From contig CBDDCT010000005.1 of assembly GCA_965226185.1 (NCBI GenBank), forward strand, positions 1 through 64,000: a stretch of 64,000 bases of DNA, written 5' to 3'. Origin of the DNA: CBDCYS01 sp965226185 (GTDB lineage: Bacteria > Acidobacteriota > Terriglobia > Bryobacterales > UBA6623). Of this stretch, positions 27,549 to 37,533 are shown one piece after another (the first letter of the stretch is position 1; every line of letters begins with the position of its first letter). Position numbers and translations under genes: made by a program. The notes below the pieces were generated by a model. That model had not been told where the DNA came from. It did no database searches and was given only the letters and a program-made list of their open reading frames with translations.

Positions 27549-30227
27549 TTAAGCTGTACGCATGCTCTCGGCCCGATCCTTCGCCAAGGCCGCTTGGGCG
27601 GCGGCGAGTTTGGCGATCGGAACGCGATAAGGCGAGGCGCTGACATAGTCCAGGCCGGCGTGAACACAGAATACGACGGACTTGGGATCGCCTCCATGCT
27701 CGCCGCAGATGCCAACTTCAAGGTCGCCGCGGGTCTTGCGTCCCTTCTCCAGGGCGATTTTGATGAGCTGGCCGACACCGTCGACATCGATCACCGCGAA
27801 GGGATCTTCGTCGAAGATATTCTTCTCCCGGTAGTCGCGGATGAAACCGCCGGAGTCGTCGCGGGAGAAGCCGAAGGTGGTTTGAGTTAGGTCGTTCGTA
27901 CCAAAGCTGAAGAACTCCGCTTCCTTGGCGACTTCGTCGGCGGTCAGCGCTCCGCGCGGAACTTCGATCATGGTCCCCACCATGTACTTGACCTTCTTTC
28001 CCTTTTGGGCGAAGACTTTTTCGGCGGCGGCGACGACGATCTTCTTCTGGTGCGCCAGCTCTTTGACGTCGCCGACGAGTGGGATCATCACTTCGGGAAT
28101 CACTTTGATTCCCTTCTTGGCGCATTGAACGGCCGCCTCGAAGATGGCCTGCGCCTGCATCTCGGTGATCTCGGGGAAGGTAATGCCGAGACGGCAACCG
28201 CGGTGGCCCAGCATCGGGTTGAACTCGTGAAGTTCCTCGACGCGCGAAAGCAGCCCCGCGACTTCCTCTTGGCGTTTCTTGTTTTTCTTGAGCGCCCTGA
28301 GCTCGGCCAGCTCGACCATGAGGTCCTCGCGCTTCGGCAAGAACTCGTGCAAGGGCGGGTCGAGCGTGCGGATGATGACCGGGTATCCGTCCATCACTTT
28401 GAAAAGCGCGGCGAAGTCCTTGCGCTGCATGGGCAGCAGCTTGCGGAGAGCCTTGCGGCGGGCTTTCTCGTCGGTCGCCAGGATCATCGCTCGCATGTGC
28501 TCGATGCGTTCGCCTTCGAAGAACATATGCTCGGTGCGGCAAAGGCCGATACCCTCGGCGCCAAACGCACGGGCGGTTTTCGCGTCGCGCGGAACCTCGG
28601 CGTTCGCGCGCACGCCGATGGTACGGAACTTGTCCACCCAGGACATGAACCGAGCCAGCTTCCCGCTGGAGGGATCAGCATCAATCGTGGCGGCTTGGCC
28701 GGCGAACACCTCTCCGCTGCTGCCGTCGAGCGAAATCCAATCACCCTCTTTGAGCGTGATCTTGCCAACGCTCATGCGCTTCTTGGCGGAATCGACGCGG
28801 ATGTCGCCCGCTCCGGCGACGCAGGGCACTCCCATGCCGCGGGCCACGACGGCGGCGTGGCTGGTCATGCCGCCGCGAGACGTCAGAATACCTTTGGCGA
28901 CCTCCATGCCGTGGATGTCATCCGGCGTGGTTTCGCCGCGGACCAGCACGACCGGTCCCTTGTCGGCGTGTTTCACGGCGTCGTCCGCGGAGAAGACCAC
29001 CGTGCCGACGGCGGCTCCGGGAGAGGCCGGAAGCCCGGTTGCGAGCAGCGTCAGCGATTTTTTCGCATCCGGTTCCAATACCGGGTGCAGAAGCTGATCC
29101 AACTGCTGGGGCTCGACCCGCAGAACCGCTTCTTGCCTTGTGATCAAGCGCTCTTTCACCATGTCGACCGCAATGTTGATGGCCGCCGGGCCGGTGCGCT
29201 TGCCGTTACGCGTTTGCAGCATGTAGAGCTTGGAGTCCTCAATGGTGAACTCGAAGTCCTGCGCGTCGCGATAGTGCTTTTCGAGACTTTTGGTGATTTT
29301 CCGTAACTGTTTGTAAGCAGCCGGCATGACGTCGTTCAGCTCGCTGATGGGACGCGGCGTGCGAATGCCGGCCACGACGTCCTCGCCCTGAGCATTGATG
29401 AGAAACTCGCCGTAGAACTCGTGCTCGCCCGTCGCGGGGTTGCGCGTGAAACCAACGCCGGTGCCCGAGGTTTCACCGAGATTGCCGAACACCATCGTTT
29501 GGACGTTGACGGCCGTGCCCAGATCGACGGAAATGCCATTCATGCCGCGGTAGTGGTGGGCGCGCGGGTTGAACCAGGACCGGAAGACCGCGTCGCGGGC
29601 CAAGCGAAGCTGTTCGTGGGGGTCCTGCGGGAATGACTTCTTGGTCTTTTTCTCAACCAGACCTTTATAGGCGGCAACAACTTCCTGAAGATTCTCGGGA
29701 GTCAGGTCGGTGTCAAACTTGGCTCGTCTCTTTTTCTTGATGCCTTCGAAGAGGTGCTCGAAATCACCCTTCCCTACATCGAGAACAACGCTGCCGAACA
29801 TTTGCATGAAGCGCCGGTAGCAGTCGTAGGCAAACCGCGGATTGTTGGATTTCCGAGCCAGCCCCTCGGTCGTCTCGTCGTTGAGACCCAGGTTGAGAAC
29901 CGTGTCCATCATGCCCGGCATCGAGAACTTAGCACCGGAACGCACGCTGAGCAGCAGCGGGTTCTTGTCATCGCCAAGCTTCTGGGCGGATTTTTTTTCG
30001 AGTTCCTTGAGGGCGACGCCCATCTGCTTTTCGACATTGGCGGGACACTGATTGTCCGCGGCGAAATAGAGGTTGCAGACCTGAGTTGAAATGGTGAAAC
30101 CGGGGGGAACGGGCACTCCGGCTCGGCTCATTTCAGCCAGGCCGGCGCCTTTGCCGCCGAGGGTGTCTTTCATCGTGCCGTCGCCGTCGGCTGTTCCTCC
30201 GCCGAAGCCGTAAACGTACTTTTTCAT
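27549..30227 (-). CDS. ppdK: Pyruvate, phosphate dikinase
   Basis: The 892-aa protein interconverts pyruvate, ATP and phosphate with PEP, AMP and pyrophosphate in the cytosol. Visible are the N-terminal nucleotide domain (GGKGAGLAEMSRAGVPVPPG), the swivelling phosphohistidine loop (GGMTSHAAVVARGMGVPCVAG split around residue 460) and the C-terminal PEP/pyruvate barrel with catalytic Cys in GICGEHGGDP. Length is standard. ATG 30227 follows GGAGAG by three bases. It lies downstream of glyS on the same strand across a 245-base gap containing a palindromic repeat, so it may have its own promoter. Confidence 0.97.
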   Translation of the reverse strand: MKKYVYGFGGGTADGDGTMKDTLGGKGAGLAEMSRAGVPVPPGFTISTQVCNLYFAADNQCPANVEKQMGVALKELEKKSAQKLGDDKNPLLLSVRSGAKFSMPGMMDTVLNLGLNDETTEGLARKSNNPRFAYDCYRRFMQMFGSVVLDVGKGDFEHLFEGIKKKRRAKFDTDLTPENLQEVVAAYKGLVEKKTKKSFPQDPHEQLRLARDAVFRSWFNPRAHHYRGMNGISVDLGTAVNVQTMVFGNLGETSGTGVGFTRNPATGEHEFYGEFLINAQGEDVVAGIRTPRPISELNDVMPAAYKQLRKITKSLEKHYRDAQDFEFTIEDSKLYMLQTRNGKRTGPAAINIAVDMVKERLITRQEAVLRVEPQQLDQLLHPVLEPDAKKSLTLLATGLPASPGAAVGTVVFSADDAVKHADKGPVVLVRGETTPDDIHGMEVAKGILTSRGGMTSHAAVVARGMGVPCVAGAGDIRVDSAKKRMSVGKITLKEGDWISLDGSSGEVFAGQAATIDADPSSGKLARFMSWVDKFRTIGVRANAEVPRDAKTARAFGAEGIGLCRTEHMFFEGERIEHMRAMILATDEKARRKALRKLLPMQRKDFAALFKVMDGYPVIIRTLDPPLHEFLPKREDLMVELAELRALKKNKKRQEEVAGLLSRVEELHEFNPMLGHRGCRLGITFPEITEMQAQAIFEAAVQCAKKGIKVIPEVMIPLVGDVKELAHQKKIVVAAAEKVFAQKGKKVKYMVGTMIEVPRGALTADEVAKEAEFFSFGTNDLTQTTFGFSRDDSGGFIRDYREKNIFDEDPFAVIDVDGVGQLIKIALEKGRKTRGDLEVGICGEHGGDPKSVVFCVHAGLDYVSASPYRVPIAKLAAAQAALAKDRAESMRTA

Positions 30228-30322
30228 TTTCTCTCCGTATTCCTTTATTGTTTTATTGGATCTGTAAAGCTAGCCAAAGATCATTGAAGTTTCATTTGTG
30301 AGGCATTTCGGACTCACTCGTA

Positions 30323-30439
30323 TTAATGCTGGCCCGGGGCGTTAGCCCCGGGAACTGGACCAGCCAGTACAAATAAACCGGGCAGGCAGGTCTGGCGGTG
30401 CGACCAGTCCGCGGGGCTGACGCCCCGCGCCAGCATTAA
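30323..30439. repeat. REP-like palindromic element between glyS and ppdK
   Basis: Inverted ends TTAATGCTGGC (30323-30333) and GCCAGCATTAA (30429-30439) enclose two GC-rich hairpins, CCGGGGCGTTAGCCCCGG and CGGGGCTGACGCCCCG. It may stabilise mRNA ends or act as a terminator. Confidence 0.7.
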
Positions 30440-30472
30440 CCAATCCTTCCCTTGCTCATGGGCAGCGCTTCC

Positions 30473-32548
30473 TCACGCGGGCTTTTCGGCTGACACAATT
30501 TCGCTGAAGTCGGCGATTGTCGAAAACTCCTTGAGCAGATTCGCTAAAACAGCCAGCCGGTTGTTGCGGATGTTGTCTTCTTTGGCCATGACCAATACTT
30601 CGTCGAAAAACAGATCGACGGCTTTTCTCAATGAAGCAATCATGTGCAAAGCTTCCTCGTAGCGCCCCTGGGTTTTCGAGGCGGCGACCTTGGGCTTCAA
30701 GTCTTGAAACGCCGAATAAAGGGCGGCCTCGGCGCCGTCTTCCAGCAGAGATTCGTCGACCGCTTCAGCGGCGAACTTCTCCACCCCTCCGGCCTTCTTC
30801 AGAATGTTCTCGATGCGCTTGAAGCTCACCGCCAGCGGCTCGAAATTGGGCGTCGGACGAACCTTCGAGATCGCTTCCGCGCGGGCTGCAACATCGAGCG
30901 GCTGCTCCGCCGAAGCCGAGATAACTCCGTTGACCTCGTCGTAGCGGTGTCCGCGCACATCCCGCAAGTAGTAACGCAAGCGGTCGAGGAAAAACTCTTC
31001 CAGGCTTGCCGTGCCGTCGCCCGCGCTGGCGATGCGGCACAACTCGGGCAGCGACAAGGGCAATTCGCCCTCAATCAAAATCCGAACGATGCCGTAGGCG
31101 GCCCGGCGCAGCGCGAAGGGGTCCTTGGATCCGGTCGGGATCATGCCGAGTCCGAAGAGCCCGCCGAGCGTGCCCAGCTTGTCGGCGATGGATACAAGCC
31201 GGCCGGCGGTCGTGCGGGGAATGTGGTCGTCTCCACCGGCGGGCCGGTAATGGTCGTAGACCGCATCGGCAACTTCTTCCGGCTCCCCTTGATGTTTGGC
31301 ATAGAGCCCGCCCACGACGCCCTGCAGTTCCGGAAACTCGCCCACCAGCTCGGTCGTGAGGTCGCATTTCGCCAGCTCCGCCGCCCGCAGAGCGTGTGTT
31401 GTCGCTTCGCCGGACAGCCCAAGCGCCCCGGCCAAGGCCGTGACCAGCTCTTGACTGCGCTGCGTTTTCTCGTGGTAGGAGCCGAGCTTTGCCTGGAACG
31501 TAACTGCTTTAAGATCCTCAACCCGGCCGGCCAGGGAGTGCTTTTGATCGGCGTCCCAGAAGAAACGCGCGTCATTGAATCGCGCCCGCAGCACCCGCTC
31601 GTTCCCTTCGCGGATGATGCCGTCGGGATCTCCGTCCAAGTTCGCCACGGCGACAAAGTTCGGCTGCAGCCGGCCGCTTTCATCCTCAACGGCGAAGTAT
31701 TTCTGGTGGTGATCCATCACCGTTTCGAGAACTTCTTCGGGGAGCGTCAGGTACTGTTCTTCAAAGCCGCCCAGAATCGCGGTGGGGTATTCAGTAACGT
31801 TGACCAGCGTTGCCAGCAGCCGGGCGTTTGGGCGGACACGCTTGCCTGCCGGGACAATCGTTGCAATTTCGGCCTCAATCTTTTTCAGGCGATCGCCGGC
31901 CGAGAGAATGACGAAATTGTCAGCAAGCTTCGAGCGATAATCGGCCCCGCCGGCGACTTCAATCGAAGCTGATCCCAGGCGGCGGTGCCCGCAAGTCGTC
32001 TTCCCCGACCGCACGCCGGCAATCTCAAAGGGGACAACCCGGCCATCGAAAAGGGCCACCAGCCAGCGAATCGGGCGAATAAATCTTGGCCCCGCTCTTC
32101 CCGTCCAGTACATCGTTTTGGGAAAGTAGACGCCGACGATTGCGTCGGGCAAAAACTCGCTCAAAATCTCGGCGGCAGGACGGCCTTCGATGCTTCGCTC
32201 GACAGTGAGCTTGTCGTCCTCGCCCACCTGAAGTTGTTCCAGCGGCACGCCCGTTCGCCGCGCGAACCCTTGAGCGGCTTTGGTCGGGTTGCCGGCTTCG
32301 TCGTAGGCTATTGACCGAGGCGGGCCTTTCAAAGTTTCCACGCGATCCGCTTGACGCTCGGCGATGCCCTCGGCCACGAGAACCAGCCGGCGCGGCGTCG
32401 CGTCCACGCTGACACGGACTCCGGAGTCCAGGTTGTATTTCTTCAAACCTTCGAGAAACCTTCTCTCGAGGTCTTCGAGCGCTCCGCCGATCATCCAGTC
32501 CGGGATCTCCTCCGTTCCGATCTCGAGCAGGAGTTCCGCGGTTGTCAT
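30473..32548 (-). CDS. glyS: Glycyl-tRNA synthetase beta subunit
   Basis: The 691-aa subunit of the bacterial alpha2-beta2 glycyl-tRNA synthetase binds tRNA and holds the HD-like and anticodon-binding regions. It begins TTAELLLEIGTEEIPDW, the classical start, and contains GPPRSIAYDEAGNPTKAAQG and the family block with HHQKYFAVEDESG. The ATG at 32548 overlaps the glyQ stop (ATGA), so I prefer it to the longer frame. It forms an operon with glyQ. Confidence 0.97.
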   Translation of the reverse strand: MTTAELLLEIGTEEIPDWMIGGALEDLERRFLEGLKKYNLDSGVRVSVDATPRRLVLVAEGIAERQADRVETLKGPPRSIAYDEAGNPTKAAQGFARRTGVPLEQLQVGEDDKLTVERSIEGRPAAEILSEFLPDAIVGVYFPKTMYWTGRAGPRFIRPIRWLVALFDGRVVPFEIAGVRSGKTTCGHRRLGSASIEVAGGADYRSKLADNFVILSAGDRLKKIEAEIATIVPAGKRVRPNARLLATLVNVTEYPTAILGGFEEQYLTLPEEVLETVMDHHQKYFAVEDESGRLQPNFVAVANLDGDPDGIIREGNERVLRARFNDARFFWDADQKHSLAGRVEDLKAVTFQAKLGSYHEKTQRSQELVTALAGALGLSGEATTHALRAAELAKCDLTTELVGEFPELQGVVGGLYAKHQGEPEEVADAVYDHYRPAGGDDHIPRTTAGRLVSIADKLGTLGGLFGLGMIPTGSKDPFALRRAAYGIVRILIEGELPLSLPELCRIASAGDGTASLEEFFLDRLRYYLRDVRGHRYDEVNGVISASAEQPLDVAARAEAISKVRPTPNFEPLAVSFKRIENILKKAGGVEKFAAEAVDESLLEDGAEAALYSAFQDLKPKVAASKTQGRYEEALHMIASLRKAVDLFFDEVLVMAKEDNIRNNRLAVLANLLKEFSTIADFSEIVSAEKPA

Positions 32549-33456
32549 GGAGCGGCGGCCTCCGCGGGTTGCGCGATCGAACGCTGGTCCATCCAAGCTC
32601 GCGCCAGCCCGACTGCGAGGTTTCTCACGCGAGCGATCACGCCGACCCTTTCGGTCACGCTAATCGCTCCGCGGGCGTCCAGGGTATTAAACAGGTGTGA
32701 GCACTTCAGCACCTGATCATAGGCGGCCAGCAAGGGAAAGCGGACCTTTTCCCGCTCATCTTCCGTGGCCCCATATTCGTCCAGCAACCGGCGGCACTCG
32801 CCTTCGTGAAGATCAAACTCATTCCAAACCGCCTTCACGTCAGCCTTCTCGAAGTTGTAAGCCGAGTACTGCTGCTCATCGGCAAAGCGCACATCGCGAT
32901 AAGTCCAAGTCTCGTTCCACTGAATGTCATACACGCTGTCCACGTTCTGCAGGAACGCCGCCAGCCGCTCCAGCCCGTAGGTCAGCTCCGCCGGCACGAG
33001 TTCCAGCTCAATGCCGCCGCACTGCTGGAAGTAGGTGAATTGGGTGATCTCCAGCCCGTCGAGCATGACTTGCCAGCCAACGCCCCAGGCGCCCAGCGTC
33101 GGGGATTCCCAGTTGTCTTCCTCCAGCTTGAGATCGTGCTTGCGCAAGTCGATGCCGACGGCCTCGAGACTCTGCAGGTACAGCTCGACCACGTCTTCCG
33201 GAGCCGGCTTGAGAATCACCTGAAGCTGCATGTGCTTGTAGAGGCGGTTGGGGTTTTCGCCATAGCGGCCATCGGCCGGCCGGCGGCTGGGCTGAACGTA
33301 GGCGACCCGATAAGGATCGGGTCCCAGCACGCGGAGAAATGTCTCGGGGCACATCGTGCCGGCGCCCACCTCGACATCAAAGGGTTCCTGAATGATGCAC
33401 CCTTTCTCGGCCCAGTAGGACTTCAGCTTAAAGATGGTTTCTTGGTAAGTCTGCAT
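32545..33456 (-). CDS. glyQ: Glycyl-tRNA synthetase alpha subunit
   Basis: The 303-aa catalytic subunit charges tRNA-Gly. It starts QTYQETIFKLKSYWAEKGC and contains class II core motifs (GAGTMCPETFLRVLGP, AYVQPSRRPADGRYGENPNR, then GVGWQVMLDGLEITQFTYFQ). Length is normal. It overlaps glyS by four bases and follows a 67-aa ORF and recO on the same strand, an order typical of Acidobacteria. Confidence 0.97.
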   Translation of the reverse strand: MQTYQETIFKLKSYWAEKGCIIQEPFDVEVGAGTMCPETFLRVLGPDPYRVAYVQPSRRPADGRYGENPNRLYKHMQLQVILKPAPEDVVELYLQSLEAVGIDLRKHDLKLEEDNWESPTLGAWGVGWQVMLDGLEITQFTYFQQCGGIELELVPAELTYGLERLAAFLQNVDSVYDIQWNETWTYRDVRFADEQQYSAYNFEKADVKAVWNEFDLHEGECRRLLDEYGATEDEREKVRFPLLAAYDQVLKCSHLFNTLDARGAISVTERVGVIARVRNLAVGLARAWMDQRSIAQPAEAAAP

Positions 33457-33513
33457 TCGCGTGGTTCTACAGCCGTGGCTGGCTGCGCGTGGACCAGACA
33501 GCTCGGGCGCGTG

Positions 33514-33717
33514 CTAGCTGTCGGCAGTCTCCCGAGGTTGAAGCGAGAAACGGCTCATGATCTGGGCGAACTCAGCAGCCTGATTCGGGCCTAATCGAAT
33601 CGGGTGCTCGCGGTTCATAACCGTGATGGCCATCCCCCCGTCCTCAGTCGTCTCGACGCAGGCCACGGCTTCCAGGTTGATGAAATAGTTGCCAAACCTG
33701 ATGAATGGTCTATCCAT
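33514..33717 (-). CDS. Small conserved-looking hypothetical protein
   Basis: A 67-aa frame between recO and glyQ, with AGGAG seven bases before ATG 33717. The sequence (RFGNYFINLEAVACVE, then IRLGPNQAAEFAQIM) resembles small bacterial proteins with a short beta-hairpin and helix that are annotated only as hypothetical. It is likely cytosolic. It is transcribed with recO and glyQS. Confidence 0.65.
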   Translation of the reverse strand: MDRPFIRFGNYFINLEAVACVETTEDGGMAITVMNREHPIRLGPNQAAEFAQIMSRFSLQPRETADS

Positions 33718-33782
33718 GATTCAACTCCTGTCGATTCAGAGCCCCGGCCGCAAGGGAAGGGTCCGCGGCCAGCGGAAGTCTC

Positions 33783-34649
33783 TTAAAGCTCTGCCAGCGC
33801 CTCCGCGGTCTTGAGCCTGGCCTCGAACTGCGCTTCGAGGCGCTGTGTCAGGAACCTTCTTAAGTCCTCCGCCGTTTGCCTCCCCCACTGATCCGGGTCC
33901 ATATCCAGCAACGACGTTCTCAGCATCTGACTCGCCATCGCCCGGGAAGCCGGTGACATCGCCCAACAATCGCTCGTCCGAAAATCAGTGGAGAACAACC
34001 CGGGCTGGGAGCGCTCAAAGTAAGCCGTCTCGTTCGGAGCTAATTCAACACCACTCTGAATGCACACATTGAGCGGCGGCATCCAGCCTCCCAGCTTGAC
34101 CGCCCACAACGAGAAGTAGGTCACCGTCAGCCAAAGCCAGCCCGGTGTTTCTTCCTGACCTGCGTTGTTCGCCCGCGAATCGGCTGATCTCCCATTCACT
34201 GGCGAAGCCGGACCGCTCTCCGAGGACTCGGCGGACTCCGAAGTCTTCGCGGTCCGATTGTCTAGCTTCGACCAGATCTGCTCCAGTACCAGCACCACTA
34301 GCCGAAAAAACGCGTCGTTCGGTTCGTTCTCCGGCAACAACCGGCCGCAAACCTCAGCGACATAGTCGAGCGCCACGCTGGTCGCGTAATCGGCCCGCAA
34401 GAAAATCGGCGGACCGATCAGCTCACAACGGTCAATTCTGACCAGGTCCCGATTCTGGCGCTGAAAATAGAAGAGCCGAACGTGCGATAGCCGCTCCAGC
34501 CCCGATCCGAAACGGCTTTTGGGCCGGCGTGCGCGATTCGCGATGCCCCGCAACTTACCCTGATCCCGGGCCACGAAGCTGACGATCAAATCAGCTTCTC
34601 GGTATGGATAAGTACGGAGAACGAACGCTTCGCATTCCCGGACGGGCAT
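33783..34649 (-). CDS. recO: DNA repair protein RecO
   Basis: The 288-aa protein has the RecO OB-fold start (ECEAFVLRTYPYREADLIVSF, with GKLRGIANRARRPKSRFGS) and a helical C-terminal half. RecO loads RecA on SSB-coated gaps with RecR. A Ser/Ala/Glu-rich insert lies around residues 135-165. The usual C-terminal zinc cysteines are not conserved (only one Cys in each expected pair region). ATG 34649 gives the family start. It heads the recO - ORF - glyQ - glyS set. Confidence 0.93.
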   Translation of the reverse strand: MPVRECEAFVLRTYPYREADLIVSFVARDQGKLRGIANRARRPKSRFGSGLERLSHVRLFYFQRQNRDLVRIDRCELIGPPIFLRADYATSVALDYVAEVCGRLLPENEPNDAFFRLVVLVLEQIWSKLDNRTAKTSESAESSESGPASPVNGRSADSRANNAGQEETPGWLWLTVTYFSLWAVKLGGWMPPLNVCIQSGVELAPNETAYFERSQPGLFSTDFRTSDCWAMSPASRAMASQMLRTSLLDMDPDQWGRQTAEDLRRFLTQRLEAQFEARLKTAEALAEL

Positions 34650-34857
34650 CTAGACGAAAATACCGTGCGTAATCGTTCAGGATAACACGGGTTGCTTTGG
34701 GGGCTGTCGTCATCGGCGGGGATGGCGATCACAACGCCAGCGGCAAGCCCGCTGCTGCAAACTTCCACATCGGAGGTGACGCGCGAGCCGCGAAGAAGGT
34801 CAATTGGCGGGAGAAGCGGGTGTCCGATTCGTGGTGAGGGACTGTTTGGAGCTGCCG

Positions 34858-35097
34858 CTATCGGGCCGAAGGTGCGGGCTGTTCCACCGGGGCCTCCACG
34901 TAGCGGCATCGCGTCGTCGGTTCAGGAATCTTCTCACCGACCAATCGCATTCCTTCCAGGTGAAACTCCATTGCCTCGCGGATTTCGCGTTCGACCTCTT
35001 CAGGTGTTGGCCCGGTGGCAATGCATCCCGGTAAGTCGGGCACGTAGGCCGAGTAGTTGTTCTCCGCGCGCTCGATGATGACTGCGTATTTTTTCAT
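34858..35097 (-). CDS. hicB: HicB-type antitoxin
   Basis: The 79-aa protein has the HicB partial RNase H fold: YAVIIERAENNYSAYVPDLPGC, then TGPTPEEVEREIREAM. The ATG overlaps the hicA stop by four bases. HicB neutralises HicA and usually autoregulates the operon. The C-terminus lacks an obvious DNA-binding domain, as in short HicB forms. Confidence 0.93.
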   Translation of the reverse strand: MKKYAVIIERAENNYSAYVPDLPGCIATGPTPEEVEREIREAMEFHLEGMRLVGEKIPEPTTRCRYVEAPVEQPAPSAR

Positions 35098-35285
35098 GGC
35101 GATTGCAGCCCCGCCTTTCTCAGGACGTTCTTCAAGGTTCCGATCGGCAGGTCGTCGCCCGGCTTGCCGGGAACAGTGACCACCATGGGCTTATTGGGAT
35201 GCCGGTATTGCCGATGACTACCCTTTGTCCGCATCAGCGTCCATCCGCCAGCTTCCAGCTGACGGATCAGGTCTCGAACCTTCAC
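35094..35285 (-). CDS. hicA: HicA-type mRNA interferase toxin
   Basis: A 63-aa dsRBD-like toxin from GTG 35285: KVRDLIRQLEAGGWTLMRTK, with GSHRQYRHP containing the catalytic histidine, and a TVPGKPGDDLPIGTL tail. It cleaves mRNA when unbound. Toxin first, antitoxin second is the usual HicAB order. An ORF extension upstream of the GTG is not family-like. Confidence 0.93.
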   Translation of the reverse strand: MKVRDLIRQLEAGGWTLMRTKGSHRQYRHPNKPMVVTVPGKPGDDLPIGTLKNVLRKAGLQSP

Positions 35286-35475
35286 TCTAGCCCATTGTCC
35301 CAAACCCGAGGGCGGCTGACGCTATAACCTCGCCTCCGCACTCTAGAGATGCGATCCGCGGCACAGCGGACACACAACGCTACAATGGCGGATGCGAAAC
35401 GTGGAAATTCGGATCTGAGCGACATCCCGTCGCTTTCAGGCGATGCCCAATGAGCCCAATCGAAGGAGCGGAACC

Positions 35476-37533
35476 ATGCTTCGACTCACCACTCTGTTAC
35501 TGACCGTTGGTTTACTTTCGTCCTCGTTCGGCGCCGCCCCCCCCCAAGAGATCAACGACCGATATCTTCGGCTCGATGATGTATTCGACCTGGAATACGC
35601 CTCGGACCCGCAAATCTCGCCCACCGGCTCATGGGTCGTCTATGAGCGCAACTTTTTCGACATCATGACCGACCGCCGCCGCTCGAACTTGTGGATTGTC
35701 CATTCCAGCGGCAGCGGCCACCGGCCCCTCACGGCCGGCAAACACCGCAACTCATCCCCGCGCTGGTCACCGGACGAGAGCAAGATCGCCTACATCTCAA
35801 CCCGTGATGGCAAGCCCCAGATCTGGGTCCACTGGATGAAGACCGGTCAAGACGTAAAACTCACCAGCCTGCTGAGCGCCCCAACGGCCATTTCCTGGTC
35901 GCCCGGCGGAAAGCAGATCGCTTTCTCGATGTTCGTCGCGAACAGACGCGCGCCCTACGTCAAGATGCCGCCCAAGCCGGAGGGAGCGAAATGGGCCCCG
36001 CCACCCAAGCTCATCACGCGGCTGCAATATCGCCGTGACGGCAGCGGCTATGTGAAGGACGGCTTCAACCAGATATTCGTGATCCCGGCCGGCGGAGGCA
36101 CTCCGCGGCAGTTAACCAGCGGTCCTTACAACCACCCGGCGCCTGGTGCCGGCAGCCCCCAGTGGACACCCGACGGCGGGACCCTCATCTTCTCCGCGAA
36201 TCGCCAGACCGATTGGGAGCACCAACTGCGCAACACCGAAATCCACGAGGTCTCGGTCAGCGGCCGTGCCATCAAGACGCTCACCGGCCGCTTCGGCCCC
36301 GATAGCAACCCGGTCATCTCCCCGGATGGCAGCAAGATCGCCTACGTCGGCTATGACGACCGCTACGAGGGCTACCAGCGAACCCGCCTTTACGTGATGA
36401 ACCGAGACGGCGGCGCGCGGCGGGAGCTCGGAAACCTCGACCGCGACATCGTGAACCCCATCTGGTCCGCTGATAGCAAAGGAGTCTTTTTCCAGTACGA
36501 CGACCAAGGGAACACGAAGGTCGCCTACATCGGCCTGAACGGCAAGCTCGAGGACCTGGCCGGCAAGCTCGGCGGAGCCACGCTGGGACGTCCCTACGGC
36601 CGGGGCTCGTTCTCCGCCGCGGGAACCAGCCGCTTCGCTTATACCTGGAGCGATCCGCGCCATCCAGGCGAAGTTGCGGTGGGCAAACGAGACACGCCCG
36701 GCGCCAAAGTTCTGACCGCGCTCAACGATGACTTGTTGGGACACAAGGCCCTCGGCGATGTCGAGGAAATCTGGTATGAATCGTCCTTCGACAAGCGCAA
36801 GATTCACGGCTGGATCGTCAAGCCGCCGGAGTTCGATCCGAGCAAGAAATACCCGTTTATTCTCGAGATCCATGGCGGCCCGCGCTCGAACTACGGCCCG
36901 CGATTTACGGCGGAAATCCAGCTTTACGCCGCTGCCGGTTACGTTGTTCTCTACGTGAACCCGAGAGGCAGCACGAGCTACGGTTCCGAGTTCGCCAAGC
37001 TGATCGACCCCGGCTACCCTAGCCAGGACCATGACGACCTGATGTCGGGTGTCGACGCTATCCTAACCAAGGGATACGTGGACCCCGAGCGCCTCTTCAT
37101 CACCGGCGGCAGCGCCGGCGGACTCCTATCGAGCTGGGCCATCGGCAAGACCAACCGCTTTCGGGCGGCGGTTGTTGCCAAGCCCGTGATAAATTGGCTC
37201 AGCAAGGAACTCACCACCGACTCCGTTGACCAGTACAAATACGTATTCGGCAAGCCGCCCTGGGAGAACCCCGAAAAATACTTCAAACACTCGCCCATCT
37301 CGCTAGTCGGCAATGTCAAGACGCCGACCATGGTGATGGTGGGAGAAAGCGATCACCGCACGCCCCCATCCGAGGCCGAGCAGTTCTATCAGGCCCTCAA
37401 GCTGCGAAAGGTCGACGCCGTGTTCGTGCGCATCCCCGGAGCCTCGCACGGCATCACGACGCGTCCCAGCAACCTGATCGGCAAGGTGGCTCACGTGTTG
37501 AAATGGTTCGCCGATCATAGCGGCGACAATTAG
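35476..37533 (+). CDS. Secreted S9-family peptidase (prolyl oligopeptidase-like)
   Basis: The 685-aa protein starts at ATG 35476 behind AAGGAG; an ATG eleven codons upstream lacks a site. A signal peptide (residues 1-20) is followed by a beta-propeller with TolB-like PD40 repeats (SPRWSPDESKIAYIS, WTPDGGTLIFSANR) to about residue 400, then an alpha/beta hydrolase. Catalytic residues are visible: Ser in TGGSAGG, Asp in GESDHRTP, and His in GASHGI. It cleaves peptides, probably in the periplasm or outside the cell. It stands alone. Confidence 0.95.
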   Translation: MLRLTTLLLTVGLLSSSFGAAPPQEINDRYLRLDDVFDLEYASDPQISPTGSWVVYERNFFDIMTDRRRSNLWIVHSSGSGHRPLTAGKHRNSSPRWSPDESKIAYISTRDGKPQIWVHWMKTGQDVKLTSLLSAPTAISWSPGGKQIAFSMFVANRRAPYVKMPPKPEGAKWAPPPKLITRLQYRRDGSGYVKDGFNQIFVIPAGGGTPRQLTSGPYNHPAPGAGSPQWTPDGGTLIFSANRQTDWEHQLRNTEIHEVSVSGRAIKTLTGRFGPDSNPVISPDGSKIAYVGYDDRYEGYQRTRLYVMNRDGGARRELGNLDRDIVNPIWSADSKGVFFQYDDQGNTKVAYIGLNGKLEDLAGKLGGATLGRPYGRGSFSAAGTSRFAYTWSDPRHPGEVAVGKRDTPGAKVLTALNDDLLGHKALGDVEEIWYESSFDKRKIHGWIVKPPEFDPSKKYPFILEIHGGPRSNYGPRFTAEIQLYAAAGYVVLYVNPRGSTSYGSEFAKLIDPGYPSQDHDDLMSGVDAILTKGYVDPERLFITGGSAGGLLSSWAIGKTNRFRAAVVAKPVINWLSKELTTDSVDQYKYVFGKPPWENPEKYFKHSPISLVGNVKTPTMVMVGESDHRTPPSEAEQFYQALKLRKVDAVFVRIPGASHGITTRPSNLIGKVAHVLKWFADHSGDN

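Noticed and set aside
33457..33513. Possible T-box or glycine riboswitch before glyQ
   Set aside because: The gap is only 57 bases and no stem or T-box motif is visible.
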